Shown piece by piece: positions 33,397 through 41,363 of a DNA stretch of 44,765 bases. Every line of letters starts with the position of its first letter. The first letter of the stretch is position 1. Location: positions 1 through 44,765 of the forward strand of contig PBIX01000113.1 of NCBI GenBank assembly GCA_002720975.1, given 5' to 3'. The position numbers and the translations under genes were made by a program. Source of the stretch: Planctomycetota bacterium (GTDB lineage Bacteria; Planctomycetota; UBA1135; GCA-002686595). The notes under the pieces are model-generated. The model searched no databases. It saw nothing but the letters and a program-made list of their open reading frames with translations, and was not told where the DNA came from.

Positions 33397-34694
33397 ACCC
33401 CGTCCCGCCATCAGGAGCCGCTCAGCCTGACAGTACCGTTGCCATCCAGGTCAACGGTTTGGGCAAGGCCTATCAGCTCTACGACAAGCCCATCGACCGG
33501 TTGAAGGACGCTTTCTTCGGCGGTCCGCGCTATCGGGAGTTCTGGGCCGTGCGGGACGTGTACCTTGACGTGCCCCATGGCTCGACTGTGGGCATCATCG
33601 GCGAGAACGGTGCGGGCAAGAGTACCCTGCTCAAGCTACTGACCGGGATCACTACGCCGACCACGGGGCAGGTCAAGGTCAACGGGCGGGTAGCCTCTCT
33701 GCTGGAGTTGGGCGCGGGCTTCCACCCCGAGTTCAGCGGCCGCGAGAACATCTTCCTCAACTGCTCCATCCTGGGCATGGGCCAGGCAGAAATTGAAGAG
33801 CGCTACGAGTCCATCGTTCAATTCTCGGAGCTGGGTGAGTTTATCGAGCGACCCGTCAAGACCTACTCCTCGGGCATGTATGTGCGACTGGGGTTTGCGG
33901 TGGCGTCGAGCGTTGATCCGGACATCTTGCTGATCGACGAGGCCCTGTCGGTGGGGGACGAGCACTTCAAGGGCAAATGCATCAACCGCCTGAATGAATT
34001 CCGCGAGCAAGGCAAGACCACGGTCTTCGTCTCTCATGACATGGGATCGATCAAGTCCATGTGTCAACACGTTGTGTTGATGGATCAGGGCGAGGTCTTG
34101 GAGCAGGGCAGCGCCGAGGACGTGGCGGATGCGTACCTCAAGCGCGCCCACGCCCGTGGCAACGAGCGCCTCTCCAGCTACAACCGTGAGGGCAGCGCTT
34201 ACCCACGCTGGGGTACCGGTGAAATAGAGACAGGCCTTGTGGAGTTGGTGGGTCGCGGGAAGGAAGCGACCCACGTCTTCAGCCCCGGGGAGCCTTTCAA
34301 GGTGCGCATCCACTACGAGGCCCGCAAGGCATGCAAGCAGCCCGTATTCGGTATCGGCCTGTACCGCTCCGATGGAACCTATATCAATGGCTCAAACCAC
34401 GGTTGGAGGCAGGCACCCATCGAGCTTGGCCCCGTTGGTGCCGGCGAGACCGGCGTGGTGGAGATGGCGTTCGATTCCCTGCCGCTGCTTCAGGGGGAGT
34501 ACTATCTGACAACCTTCCTCTACGAGCATGGGCAGGCGGCTCCCACAGCCATCGATCATCGTGAGCACGCGGTGACCTTCGAGGTCGTCGACGCCTCGCC
34601 CACTCAACACGGGATGCTCTTCCTTCCCACCTGCTGGACCGTCGACCGCACGGCCGCGGATGGGACTCACCTGCACAGCGAATCCGACTCATGA
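33393..34694 (+). CDS. wzt: ABC polysaccharide export ATPase with C-terminal glycan-binding-type domain
   Basis: Wzt-like ATPase of 433 residues, starting at a GTG at 33393 that overlaps the permease stop (GTGA). The nucleotide-binding domain (about 15-250) has Walker A GENGAGKST (70-78), the family's LELGAGFHPEFSGREN, a short signature YSSGMYVRLGFAVA, Walker B ILLIDEALSVGDE and switch His215. Residues about 275-425 form a beta-rich C-terminal domain (VFSPGEPFKVRIHYEA, GIGLYRSDGTYINGSN, GEYYLTTFLYEHG) equivalent to the Wzt_C carbohydrate-binding module. In E. coli O9a-type systems that module recognises the modified end of the finished glycan. The presence of this domain and of a methyltransferase gene overlapping downstream points to a cap-dependent export mechanism. 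Confidence 0.93.
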   Translation: MNPVPPSGAAQPDSTVAIQVNGLGKAYQLYDKPIDRLKDAFFGGPRYREFWAVRDVYLDVPHGSTVGIIGENGAGKSTLLKLLTGITTPTTGQVKVNGRVASLLELGAGFHPEFSGRENIFLNCSILGMGQAEIEERYESIVQFSELGEFIERPVKTYSSGMYVRLGFAVASSVDPDILLIDEALSVGDEHFKGKCINRLNEFREQGKTTVFVSHDMGSIKSMCQHVVLMDQGEVLEQGSAEDVADAYLKRAHARGNERLSSYNREGSAYPRWGTGEIETGLVELVGRGKEATHVFSPGEPFKVRIHYEARKACKQPVFGIGLYRSDGTYINGSNHGWRQAPIELGPVGAGETGVVEMAFDSLPLLQGEYYLTTFLYEHGQAAPTAIDHREHAVTFEVVDASPTQHGMLFLPTCWTVDRTAADGTHLHSESDS

Positions 34695-36292
34695 CCGCGG
34701 ACCTGCTCGAACTGCCCTTCGATCAGTATCAACGCTACCGCTTGGTAGCGGACATTCTGAAGGAGGTGCGGCCCAAGGGGCGGACGCTCTCCATCCTGGA
34801 CGTGGGCGGGCGCACGGCCCTGTTGCGGCAGTTCCTGCCCAATGATGATGTCACGGCAGTGGACCTGGAGGTGAGTGATGAGCCGGGCTTGGTCCTTGGA
34901 GACGGCTCACGCCTGCCTTTCCAGGACGGGAGCTTCGATGTGGTGGCGGGATTCGACACGCTCGAGCATGTCCCGCCAGCGCGCCGGACGGCTTTCGTGG
35001 ATGAGTGCGCACGGGTTGCTTCGCGCTGGGTTGTCTTGATCGGGCCTTATGCGTCCAAACGGGTCAATGAGGCTGAGGAGCGTCTCGTGGACTTCCTACG
35101 CGAGAAACTGAAGACCGAGCACCGATACCTGAACGAACACCGCAGTCACGGTCTGCCAAGCCTGGGAAGGGTGGAGCGCACCCTCAACAAGCACGGCATG
35201 AAGACCGCGTGCGTTGGCCAGGGAAACCTGGACCGCTGGCTTGGATTGATGTGCCTGGAGCTCTACCTCGATGCCGACCCCTGCTTGAGACCTGTGGCCA
35301 AGCGCTTCTTCCGTTTCTACAACGAGACCCTGTACTCCTCAGACCACGGCGGTGACATGTACCGTCATGCCCTGGTGGGGGCCAAAGGCAAGGCCCGTCT
35401 ACCCAAGCAGGTGGTCGTGGACCGCGAGCCTGCAGCGAATCCGGCGGCTACTCAGTCGGTCCTGGCCCTGGCACGCGAGCTGCTTGCCCTCGACAGTGAG
35501 CGCGATGTCTGGACCCCCGAACTCGAACGCCTGAGGGGGGTCATCGATGACTTGGGCGCCGACCTGGACGGTCATCGCACAAGCCTCAAGCACCTGGAGG
35601 TCGAGCGTGACGATGCCCTCCAGGAGCTGGAGGAAGATCGGGTGCGCCAGGAGAAGACTCAGGCCGTCCTGCGGGCCGACCTGGAGGGCCACCGTGAGAG
35701 CCTGGTCCAACGAGACCAGGACCTCGCGTCTGCCCTGGAGGCCCAAGCGCAGCAGCTGGCTGCCAGCGAGCAGACGGAGGGCGAGCTGCGTGGAGAGCTG
35801 GACGAACACCAGAGCGAGCTGGCGGAGCTGAAGGAGGAGTGCGCGCGCCAGAGGGAAGCCCACGACGAGTTGAGCTCAGACCTGAAAGGGCATAGGAAAG
35901 CCCTTGCTCAGCGTGAAGAGGATCTGGCCGCTTCCCACCAGCTCCTGGAAGAGCAGCGCAAGGCTGCCGAGGCAATGGAGGAGGACCTGCGAATGCAGAT
36001 ACAGGCTCACGCCACCGGCCGCCAAGAGCTGATGGAAGAACAGGCTGCACTCCAATCCCATCAGGCGGAGCTGCAAGAGGCCTTGGCGCGGACGCGTTCG
36101 ACATTGGAGGCGGGCGTCACGGACAACATCGCCCTCAATACGGACAACATCGCCCTCAATGCGGAGCTGGACTTTGTGCGGGCCTCCCTGCGCAACCGGA
36201 TTGACAACCTCAAGCGCGTGCTGCGTGGCCGGGGCGAACCGTTCCTTCCACCGCGGAGTGAAGAATCGGCTGGTTCCGAAGAGGTCCCCTAG
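34691..36292 (+). CDS. SAM-dependent methyltransferase with long C-terminal coiled coil (WbdD-like ruler candidate)
   Basis: A 533-residue protein whose ATG overlaps the wzt stop (ATGA). Residues about 15-180 are a class I methyltransferase: motif I SILDVGGRTALL (34-45), motif II-type TAVDLE (55-60), and GDGSRLPFQDGSFDVVAGFD (70-89) followed by LEHVPP. Residues about 275-510 are a nearly continuous coiled coil with a recurring element D-L-x-G-H-R (at 291, 330 and 397) and weaker copies between. WbdD of E. coli O9a has methyltransferase, kinase and a coiled coil that sets chain length; here the kinase is missing and a segment of about 90 residues (180-270) that I do not recognise takes its place. 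Likely role: capping and measuring the exported glycan. A 21-base duplication lies near the end. Confidence 0.82.
   Translation: MTADLLELPFDQYQRYRLVADILKEVRPKGRTLSILDVGGRTALLRQFLPNDDVTAVDLEVSDEPGLVLGDGSRLPFQDGSFDVVAGFDTLEHVPPARRTAFVDECARVASRWVVLIGPYASKRVNEAEERLVDFLREKLKTEHRYLNEHRSHGLPSLGRVERTLNKHGMKTACVGQGNLDRWLGLMCLELYLDADPCLRPVAKRFFRFYNETLYSSDHGGDMYRHALVGAKGKARLPKQVVVDREPAANPAATQSVLALARELLALDSERDVWTPELERLRGVIDDLGADLDGHRTSLKHLEVERDDALQELEEDRVRQEKTQAVLRADLEGHRESLVQRDQDLASALEAQAQQLAASEQTEGELRGELDEHQSELAELKEECARQREAHDELSSDLKGHRKALAQREEDLAASHQLLEEQRKAAEAMEEDLRMQIQAHATGRQELMEEQAALQSHQAELQEALARTRSTLEAGVTDNIALNTDNIALNAELDFVRASLRNRIDNLKRVLRGRGEPFLPPRSEESAGSEEVP
36119..36160 (+). repeat. Perfect 21-base direct duplication inside the coiled-coil region
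   Basis: Two identical adjacent 21-base units encode TDNIALN twice (residues 477-490). The frame is kept. Seven residues is one coiled-coil heptad, so the duplication lengthens the coil by exactly one heptad. Confidence 0.9.
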
Positions 36293-36296
36293 GAGC

Positions 36297-38081
36297 CTAG
36301 AAGGGCCAGAATACGGGGATCAGCCAGGCGGCGACGGCCAATGTAATCAGGGCTAGGGGCGCACCGGCTCGAATGTAGTCCCGGTAGCGGTAACCGCCGG
36401 GCCCCATCACCATGGCGTTGGCCTGGTGAGCCACGGGTGAGAGGAATGCGAGGCTGGAGCCGGTGACGACGGCCATCAGGAACGGGCGATCCGTTACGCC
36501 AAGAGAGTGCGCCAACTCCAGAGCCACGTCGGTCATCAGCACCGCCGTGACCACGTTGTTGAGCACCTGGGTCAGCAGGGTCGTGCAGATCAGGAGGATG
36601 ATCAGCACCGTGCGCGGGCTCAGCCCATTCTCACTCATGCCGATGAGCCATGCCGCCAGGTCGTCGGAGAGCTCCCAGTGGTCGAAGGCCGTTCCCAAGG
36701 CGAGCATGCCGCCGATGAGGACCAGCACCTGCCAGTCAATCACGCGATAGAGGTTCTCGGCGCGCACGGCGCGCACGGCCAATAGGGCGCCGACTCCGCA
36801 GAGGGCCAGGATCGCCAGGCTGACGGATGAAAATGTCGCCGCCGCCAAGACAGCGAGGAGTATGGCGATACAAGCGTTTCCACGGCTGTTATCCGCGCCG
36901 CGTTCGACCTCGTCCACGATCAGGATGCCGCGCCCATTGCGCGCGCGTTCCAGGTCCCGATCATGCCCCTGGACCAGCAGCGTGTCGCCCACTTCCAGGG
37001 CGGTCTCCTGAATGCGCTGCAGCTGGACCTCGCCATGCTTGGAGATGGCGAGCACGTTCAGTCCGGTGCGTGAGCGAAACTCGGAGTTGATCAGAGTGCG
37101 ACCCACAAAGGGGGAACCCGCAGCAATCACCGCTTCCACCAGGCGCACGTCGTCGGAATACAGGCGCGTGGTGCCCAGTTCCACGGAGGCGCGTTGCTTG
37201 AGGGGGACGTGCTCGGAGAGGCTCACGATGTCCTCCGGTGAACCCTGCAAGATCAAGGTGTCGTCGGCGCGGATCCGGTTGTACGGTCCGGGGGCGAGCA
37301 CCGTGCTCTCCCCTGTGGCACGTACGATCCCCAGGACTGTGACCTGATGCTGTGCGAAGATGTCCGCGTCCGCCACGCTGCGGTTGATGAGGTCGCTGGA
37401 GGGTTCCACCAGGATCTCAGTGATGAACTTGGGCACCTGGTAACGCTCGGTGAGACTCAGATCCGCCTTTCCGCGTGGGAGCAGGTAGCGCCCGAGACCC
37501 AGGAAGTACAGGACGCCGACTCCGGCCAAGACCAGTCCAAAGCGGCTGAACTCGAACATACCGAAGGGCGTGTGCCCCAGTTCCTGCAGGACACTGTTGA
37601 TGGCCACGTTGTTCGACGTACCGAGGACCGTCACCAAGCCTCCCAGGAGGCTGGCGAACGCCAAGGGCATCAGCAGTCGCCCGATGGGAATCCCGCGCGC
37701 GTGGGCCAGACTGCTGCAGACGGGAATCAGCGTGGCCACCACGCCCGTGTTGGAGAGCACCGAAGAGAGCAGGGCGGCCACGATGGTCAGGCGCAGGATG
37801 ATGCCCAGCTCGCCCGAGCCCTTCAGAATCTGTGCGCCGACACGGCCCGCAACGCCGCTGCGGTTGAACGCATGGCCAAAAATGTACATGGCCCCGATCA
37901 GGATGACGGCTTCGGAGGAGAAGCCCTCGAGAGCTTCCTCCGCCGTGAGACAGCCGGTCAGGGTCAGCGCCAGGACGACGCCCACGGCGATCAGGTCGTA
38001 GCGCAGGCTATCGGTGACGAAAAGGACCATACTGACCCCCAGGATCAGCAGGACTAGGTGGGGCTCGGCTATGGGAAACAT
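36297..38081 (-). CDS. SLC13/DASS-type membrane carrier with two RCK_C domains
   Basis: A 594-residue carrier of the divalent anion/sodium symporter superfamily (SLC13/CitT-like, including sulfate, phosphate and dicarboxylate transporters). Membrane helices fill residues 1-200 and 395-594. The SNT/TSNN-type signature occurs in each half: SSVLSNTGVVATLIP with TVLGTSNNVAI, and LTQVLNNVVTAVLMT. Between the halves lie two cytoplasmic RCK_C (TrkA-C) domains, at about 216-289 and 311-381, each with the pattern G..L......A.D.L...G. They probably sense a ligand and gate transport. The ion transported is not clear from sequence; sulfate or a dicarboxylate are typical. It is convergent with the methyltransferase gene (4 bases apart) and divergent from mcsB. 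Confidence 0.9.
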   Translation of the reverse strand: MFPIAEPHLVLLILGVSMVLFVTDSLRYDLIAVGVVLALTLTGCLTAEEALEGFSSEAVILIGAMYIFGHAFNRSGVAGRVGAQILKGSGELGIILRLTIVAALLSSVLSNTGVVATLIPVCSSLAHARGIPIGRLLMPLAFASLLGGLVTVLGTSNNVAINSVLQELGHTPFGMFEFSRFGLVLAGVGVLYFLGLGRYLLPRGKADLSLTERYQVPKFITEILVEPSSDLINRSVADADIFAQHQVTVLGIVRATGESTVLAPGPYNRIRADDTLILQGSPEDIVSLSEHVPLKQRASVELGTTRLYSDDVRLVEAVIAAGSPFVGRTLINSEFRSRTGLNVLAISKHGEVQLQRIQETALEVGDTLLVQGHDRDLERARNGRGILIVDEVERGADNSRGNACIAILLAVLAAATFSSVSLAILALCGVGALLAVRAVRAENLYRVIDWQVLVLIGGMLALGTAFDHWELSDDLAAWLIGMSENGLSPRTVLIILLICTTLLTQVLNNVVTAVLMTDVALELAHSLGVTDRPFLMAVVTGSSLAFLSPVAHQANAMVMGPGGYRYRDYIRAGAPLALITLAVAAWLIPVFWPF

Positions 38082-38104
38082 CCACCCTGAAGATGGCAGT
38101 AGTC

Positions 38105-38133
38105 TTCATCCCGCGCAAGAAGTGGGCTATAAA
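38105..38133 (+). promoter_or_regulatory. Candidate mcsB promoter
   Basis: TTCATC (38105-38110), 17 bases, TATAAA (38128-38133), with the best -10 match in the window (five of six). CATACT at 38138-38143 is a second -10-like hexamer. The leader would be about 44 bases. Confidence 0.38.
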
Positions 38134-38183
38134 CGGTGCATACTGTCCACTCCCGAGCAGTCTCCCGTCCCCTCGGCAATTCC

Positions 38184-39299
38184 ATGGCCTACTCTCCCAT
38201 CGATCCCAAGACCCTTGTGCGCAGGGCTGGGGAGTGGCTCCGAACCGAAGGTCCGGATGCTGACGTGGTCGTCTCTTGCCGGGTGCGCTTGGCCCGAAAT
38301 CTGGCGGGCGAGCCGTTTGTGGCTCGCTTGGAGCCCGAGCGTGCCATCCAGATAGCCTCCCGCCTGAAGGAGGTCCTCCTTGAGGCGCGCATTGATGGGG
38401 ACACCTCGTGGGTCTCCATGCCGGAGGCCAGCCCCGTTGTGCGGCTGCTCTTGTGCGAGCGCAACCTCATCAGCCGCGATCTGATGCCGGAGGACTCCAT
38501 GGGCAGCGATTCCGGGGCGGACGGTGCCGGACGCGCTGTGGCCTTTGGGGAGAGTGAATCCAACTCGGTCATGGTCAACGAGGAGGACCACGTGCGCCTG
38601 CAGGCCATGGCCGCCGGAATGGACCTCGACCTGGCCCTCCAGCGGGCGCGCATTCTCGATCGCTTCATGGAGGAGCGTGTTGCCTTCGCACACACTCCCG
38701 ACCTTGGTTATCTGACCGGCTGTCCGACCAATGTGGGGACGGGGATGCGGGCTTCGGTCATGTTGCACCTGCCGGGCCTGGGCCTCGTACGCGGTGAGCT
38801 TGAGAAGGTCTTCAACGCGGCGCAACGAACCAGCCTTGTGGTTCGCGGCATGGCGGGGGAGGGGAGTCGCGCTGCGGGGGATTTCTACCAGATCAGCAAT
38901 CAGATCACCTTGGGCCGAAGCGAGTCTCAATTGATAGGAGACCTGACGGCGCTGCTCCCCAAGATCATTGAGTTCGAGCGTAGGATCCGTTCGGAGCTGA
39001 ATGATCACCTGGGTGTTCCCCTGCGTGATCGCATCCACAAATCACAGACCGTGTTGCGTTCAGCGCGTTCCATTCCCACTGCTGACGCCCTCGCACACCT
39101 CTCCAACCTGCGCCTGGGGCTGCACCTGGGGATGTTGGATGGGCCCGGCGTAAGGGACCTCAACGAGCTGGGCCTCCAGGTTCAGCGTGGTCACGTGCAA
39201 GCCCTGATGACCTCAGATCCGGACGAAGGGCTGCTGGACGTGTCGGAGCGCGACCAGGCGCGCGCAGCGATCCTGCGTGCGCGGCTGGCCATGCCCTAG
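38184..39299 (+). CDS. mcsB: Protein-arginine kinase McsB
   Basis: McsB phosphorylates arginine side chains of proteins; in Bacillus phosphoarginine marks proteins for ClpCP degradation. From the ATG at 38184 the protein has 371 residues (363 in B. subtilis); the 16-codon GTG-started extension is unlikely. The guanido-kinase features are all there: the nucleotide-binding Arg set SCRVRLARNL (31-40), VMVNEEDHVRLQ (129-140) and the catalytic Cys180 in YLTGCPTNVGTGMRAS, then LRDRIHKSQTVL and a C-terminal RDLNEL, which resembles the phosphoarginine-binding loop that regulates McsB. An acidic Gly/Ser-rich insert (103-127) precedes the NEED motif. No mcsA, ctsR or clpC lies next to it, so it is outside the classic stress operon. 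It ends at a bidirectional hairpin. Confidence 0.94.
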   Translation: MAYSPIDPKTLVRRAGEWLRTEGPDADVVVSCRVRLARNLAGEPFVARLEPERAIQIASRLKEVLLEARIDGDTSWVSMPEASPVVRLLLCERNLISRDLMPEDSMGSDSGADGAGRAVAFGESESNSVMVNEEDHVRLQAMAAGMDLDLALQRARILDRFMEERVAFAHTPDLGYLTGCPTNVGTGMRASVMLHLPGLGLVRGELEKVFNAAQRTSLVVRGMAGEGSRAAGDFYQISNQITLGRSESQLIGDLTALLPKIIEFERRIRSELNDHLGVPLRDRIHKSQTVLRSARSIPTADALAHLSNLRLGLHLGMLDGPGVRDLNELGLQVQRGHVQALMTSDPDEGLLDVSERDQARAAILRARLAMP

Positions 39300-39305
39300 G
39301 AGGGT

Positions 39306-39326
39306 GGGGCGTATTCAAAACGCCCC
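39306..39326. terminator. Bidirectional hairpin between mcsB and the HAD gene
   Basis: GGGGCGT (39306-39312), loop ATTCAAA, ACGCCCC (39320-39326): a perfect 7-base-pair stem in the 32 bases between two convergent stops. The loop is AT-rich but no T-run follows on either strand. Its position makes a shared terminator likely. Confidence 0.6.
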
Positions 39327-39331
39327 CGTCC

Positions 39332-39937
39332 TCAGGAAGTCTTGGAGAGGAACCCTTGGCTCAGGTTGCCCAGGGCATCCGCAAGGTTGTCGGCGCTGAG
39401 CTCCGGTTCGACCGGGAAGGTCCCGTCCTTGAGAGACTCTCCCGTTCGCACGCTGGCCAGGTGGCAGTTGGCACGCCAGCCCGCAACGAGTTCAAGGGAG
39501 CTGTCACCAATGACCCAACTCTGACGTAGGTCAATACCGTCCACTTGAGCGGCATGGTGGAAAGCCCCGGTGTTGGGGAGAAGGAACACGGACTCGGCGT
39601 TGTGGGGGGGCTCACCGGCCGGGTTCTCGAGGCAGGCGTAGTTGCGCGTTATGGAGATGCCCTGTTTCTGGAGCTGGGCCAGCATGGCTCGCTCAAAGGT
39701 CTCCCACTTCTGCTGGGAGAGGTTTCCGAAGGCCACGGAGTCCTCATTGCCAATCAGGTACAGATTCCAGCCCGCCTGGCCTGCCATGAACAGGGCACCG
39801 AGAGCACCTGGTGTGAACCGCACCCGGTCAAAACTGCTCAAGAATCCCTTGCGCGGGCGCTCGAACAGCGTTCCCCAGCGATCGATGAAGAGGCCTCTTG
39901 AGACGGTGTCCGGGCGGTGGCGGTAGGCGTGGTGCAT
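39332..39937 (-). CDS. HAD-superfamily protein, GmhB-like, with degenerate active site
   Basis: A 201-residue protein with the layout of the histidinol-phosphatase/GmhB branch of HAD phosphatases: GLFIDRWGTLFERP at the start (normally ...LDRDG(V/T)), LYLIGNEDS where LVTNQSG is usual, and GIDLRQSWVIGDSSLELVAG near the end, matching the GD-x-x-x-D motif. Key changes: the second catalytic Asp is Trp21, the Lys-Pro-x-Pro-G lysine is lost (LPNTGAF), the last acidic position is Glu149, and the GmhB zinc Cys cluster is mostly gone. D19 (nucleophile) and D145 remain. The frame is intact, so it is not a decayed gene. It may be a non-catalytic relative or have a different reaction. It is divergent from a glycosyltransferase gene, which suggests a glycan-related role. 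Confidence 0.75.
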   Translation of the reverse strand: MHHAYRHRPDTVSRGLFIDRWGTLFERPRKGFLSSFDRVRFTPGALGALFMAGQAGWNLYLIGNEDSVAFGNLSQQKWETFERAMLAQLQKQGISITRNYACLENPAGEPPHNAESVFLLPNTGAFHHAAQVDGIDLRQSWVIGDSSLELVAGWRANCHLASVRTGESLKDGTFPVEPELSADNLADALGNLSQGFLSKTS

Positions 39938-39995
39938 GGCTTGTTTGCTCGTGGGGTACTTGGGCGCCGGGGAAGAGGCTTGGGGGTCGATCTTG

Positions 39996-40015
39996 ATCGG
40001 GAAATGTTTTCCGAT
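39996..40015. promoter_or_regulatory. Imperfect 20-base palindrome between HAD and glycosyltransferase genes
   Basis: The sequence ATCGGGAAATGTTTTCCGAT is symmetric except for one mismatched pair and the centre. It sits in the 192-base divergent gap, where no gene is visible, and could be an operator for a dimeric regulator or a hairpin. Assigned by symmetry only. Confidence 0.3.
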
Positions 40016-40129
40016 ACCGTGGCCTGGGCCCCTTCAGCCGGGCTCACCTGGTTTCACTGCTGTCCTGATTCAAGAATCGACCAAATCGCGTTCGATCCTG
40101 AGACTCTTCTCCCTGATTGAGAGCCTTCC

Positions 40130-41275
40130 TTGCATCGCCCCCTCCGCATCGCCCTCGTCGTCAACCCCTTCAGGTTCAAGAACCGGGTACCCCAGCATGC
40201 CCCGGAATTGGCCCGCGAGCTCTTGGGCTGTGGACACGTGGTCCGGGGCTTTGGAGCGCGACCGGGTTCCATTCCGCGTTCCGGGGAGGTGGGAGTCTCC
40301 GGCGAGGAGGAGCCCGTGGTGAGCATCGATCGCTTCGTCCCCGACGTGCTCGTGGCCTATGACGCCCTGTCACCGGCTGCGGCCCGGGCAGCTCGCTGTG
40401 CCTCCAAGCTGAATGTACCGCTGTTCCTCGTGGAGGAGGCCCTCCCGGATCGGGGTCGGCGTCTGGAGCGTGCTGTGCGCTGGCTGGGGGAGCGCCTATG
40501 GGGCGCCTATGTGCGTCGGCGCGCGAGCCAGGTGATTGCGTTGGACGCGGCGGCCCGCATCCAGGCGGAGGAAGAGGGGTTTGATCCCAAGCGCATTCAC
40601 ATCTTGCCTGGCGGCGTGGATCTGGGTCACTACAGGCCCAACCTGACCAGTCCCCTGCCCACTCAGCATGGGATTCGTGGACGTATCCTCCTACACCTGG
40701 GACGTCTCGATCACGGTCGTGGCCTCGAGGTCTTGGTGGAGGCCTTTGCACATACGGTTGGAAGGCGGGACGGTTGGACACTGGTGATGGCGGGCACCGG
40801 GCCCGCCGCTTACCACCTGCGCGCGCAAGCCAGTCGCTTGGGCGTCGGTGCACGCCTGTGCTGGCTCCGCACACCGCGAGAGGAAGAGCTACCCGGACTT
40901 CTGGCGGCCTCGACCCTGCTCGTCTCCCCCAGTCTGGCGGAGGACGTGTCGGGTTGGCGCGTGCGTCGGGCCCTGGCCTGTGGTTTGCCAGTGCTTGCGG
41001 GGCGCGGGTCCCGTTCGGAGGAGTTTGTCGAGCACGATGGCTGTGGTCTGCTCATCGACAAGCAAGAGGAGACGGCCTGGGAGGAAGCCCTGACCATCGC
41101 CACGGGGTCTCCTGAGCGTCGTCGTCGGTGGGGAGTGGCCGCTCGCGAGCGCGCCGAGGAACGCTACGCCTGGCCCACAATCGTGAAGGATTTCGAGACC
41201 TTGATGCTGGGTGAACTACGCCAGTCTGATCCAGGGGATCACGAGGCCGACCCCGCGACCGGGCCAGTCGTCTGA
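40130..41275 (+). CDS. Glycosyltransferase, GT4 family
   Basis: A 381-residue GT-B fold enzyme, starting at a TTG at 40130 (MHRPLRIALVVNPF). The N-terminal Rossmann half has LRIALVVNPFR and the acceptor region; the C-terminal half has ILPGGVDLGHYRP, LLHLGRLDHGRGLEVLVEAF, VMAGTGPAAYHL and the donor site SLAEDVSGWRVRRALACGLPVLAG. In GT4 enzymes the donor site is E-x7-E; the first Glu is present (LAED) but the second is replaced by Arg (WRVRRALA). Activity may still be possible, since only the first Glu is nearly invariant. It probably adds a sugar to a surface glycan or glycolipid. No other glycosyltransferase is adjacent, so the product cannot be named. Its stop is followed by a 14-base tandem repeat. 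Confidence 0.85.
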   Translation: MHRPLRIALVVNPFRFKNRVPQHAPELARELLGCGHVVRGFGARPGSIPRSGEVGVSGEEEPVVSIDRFVPDVLVAYDALSPAAARAARCASKLNVPLFLVEEALPDRGRRLERAVRWLGERLWGAYVRRRASQVIALDAAARIQAEEEGFDPKRIHILPGGVDLGHYRPNLTSPLPTQHGIRGRILLHLGRLDHGRGLEVLVEAFAHTVGRRDGWTLVMAGTGPAAYHLRAQASRLGVGARLCWLRTPREEELPGLLAASTLLVSPSLAEDVSGWRVRRALACGLPVLAGRGSRSEEFVEHDGCGLLIDKQEETAWEEALTIATGSPERRRRWGVAARERAEERYAWPTIVKDFETLMLGELRQSDPGDHEADPATGPVV

Positions 41276-41307
41276 CCCAGCGGAGCCGGGCACTTCTGCA
41301 AGCGCTG

Positions 41308-41363
41308 GTGCGAGAGACCCGGTGTGAGAGACCCGGTGTGAGAGACCCGGTGTGAGAGACTCA
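41308..41363. repeat. Four 14-base tandem repeats between convergent genes
   Basis: Units: GTGCGAGAGACCCG, GTGTGAGAGACCCG (twice) and GTGTGAGAGACTCA. The last unit covers the stop codon of the minus-strand STAS-PilZ gene (41361-41363). The two middle copies are identical, so expansion is recent or ongoing. It lies in the 85-base gap after the glycosyltransferase gene; no other structure is evident. Confidence 0.9.

Noticed and set aside
41308..41363. Possible CRISPR-like array
   Set aside because: Units are 14 bases and directly adjacent with no spacers, and there are no cas genes.
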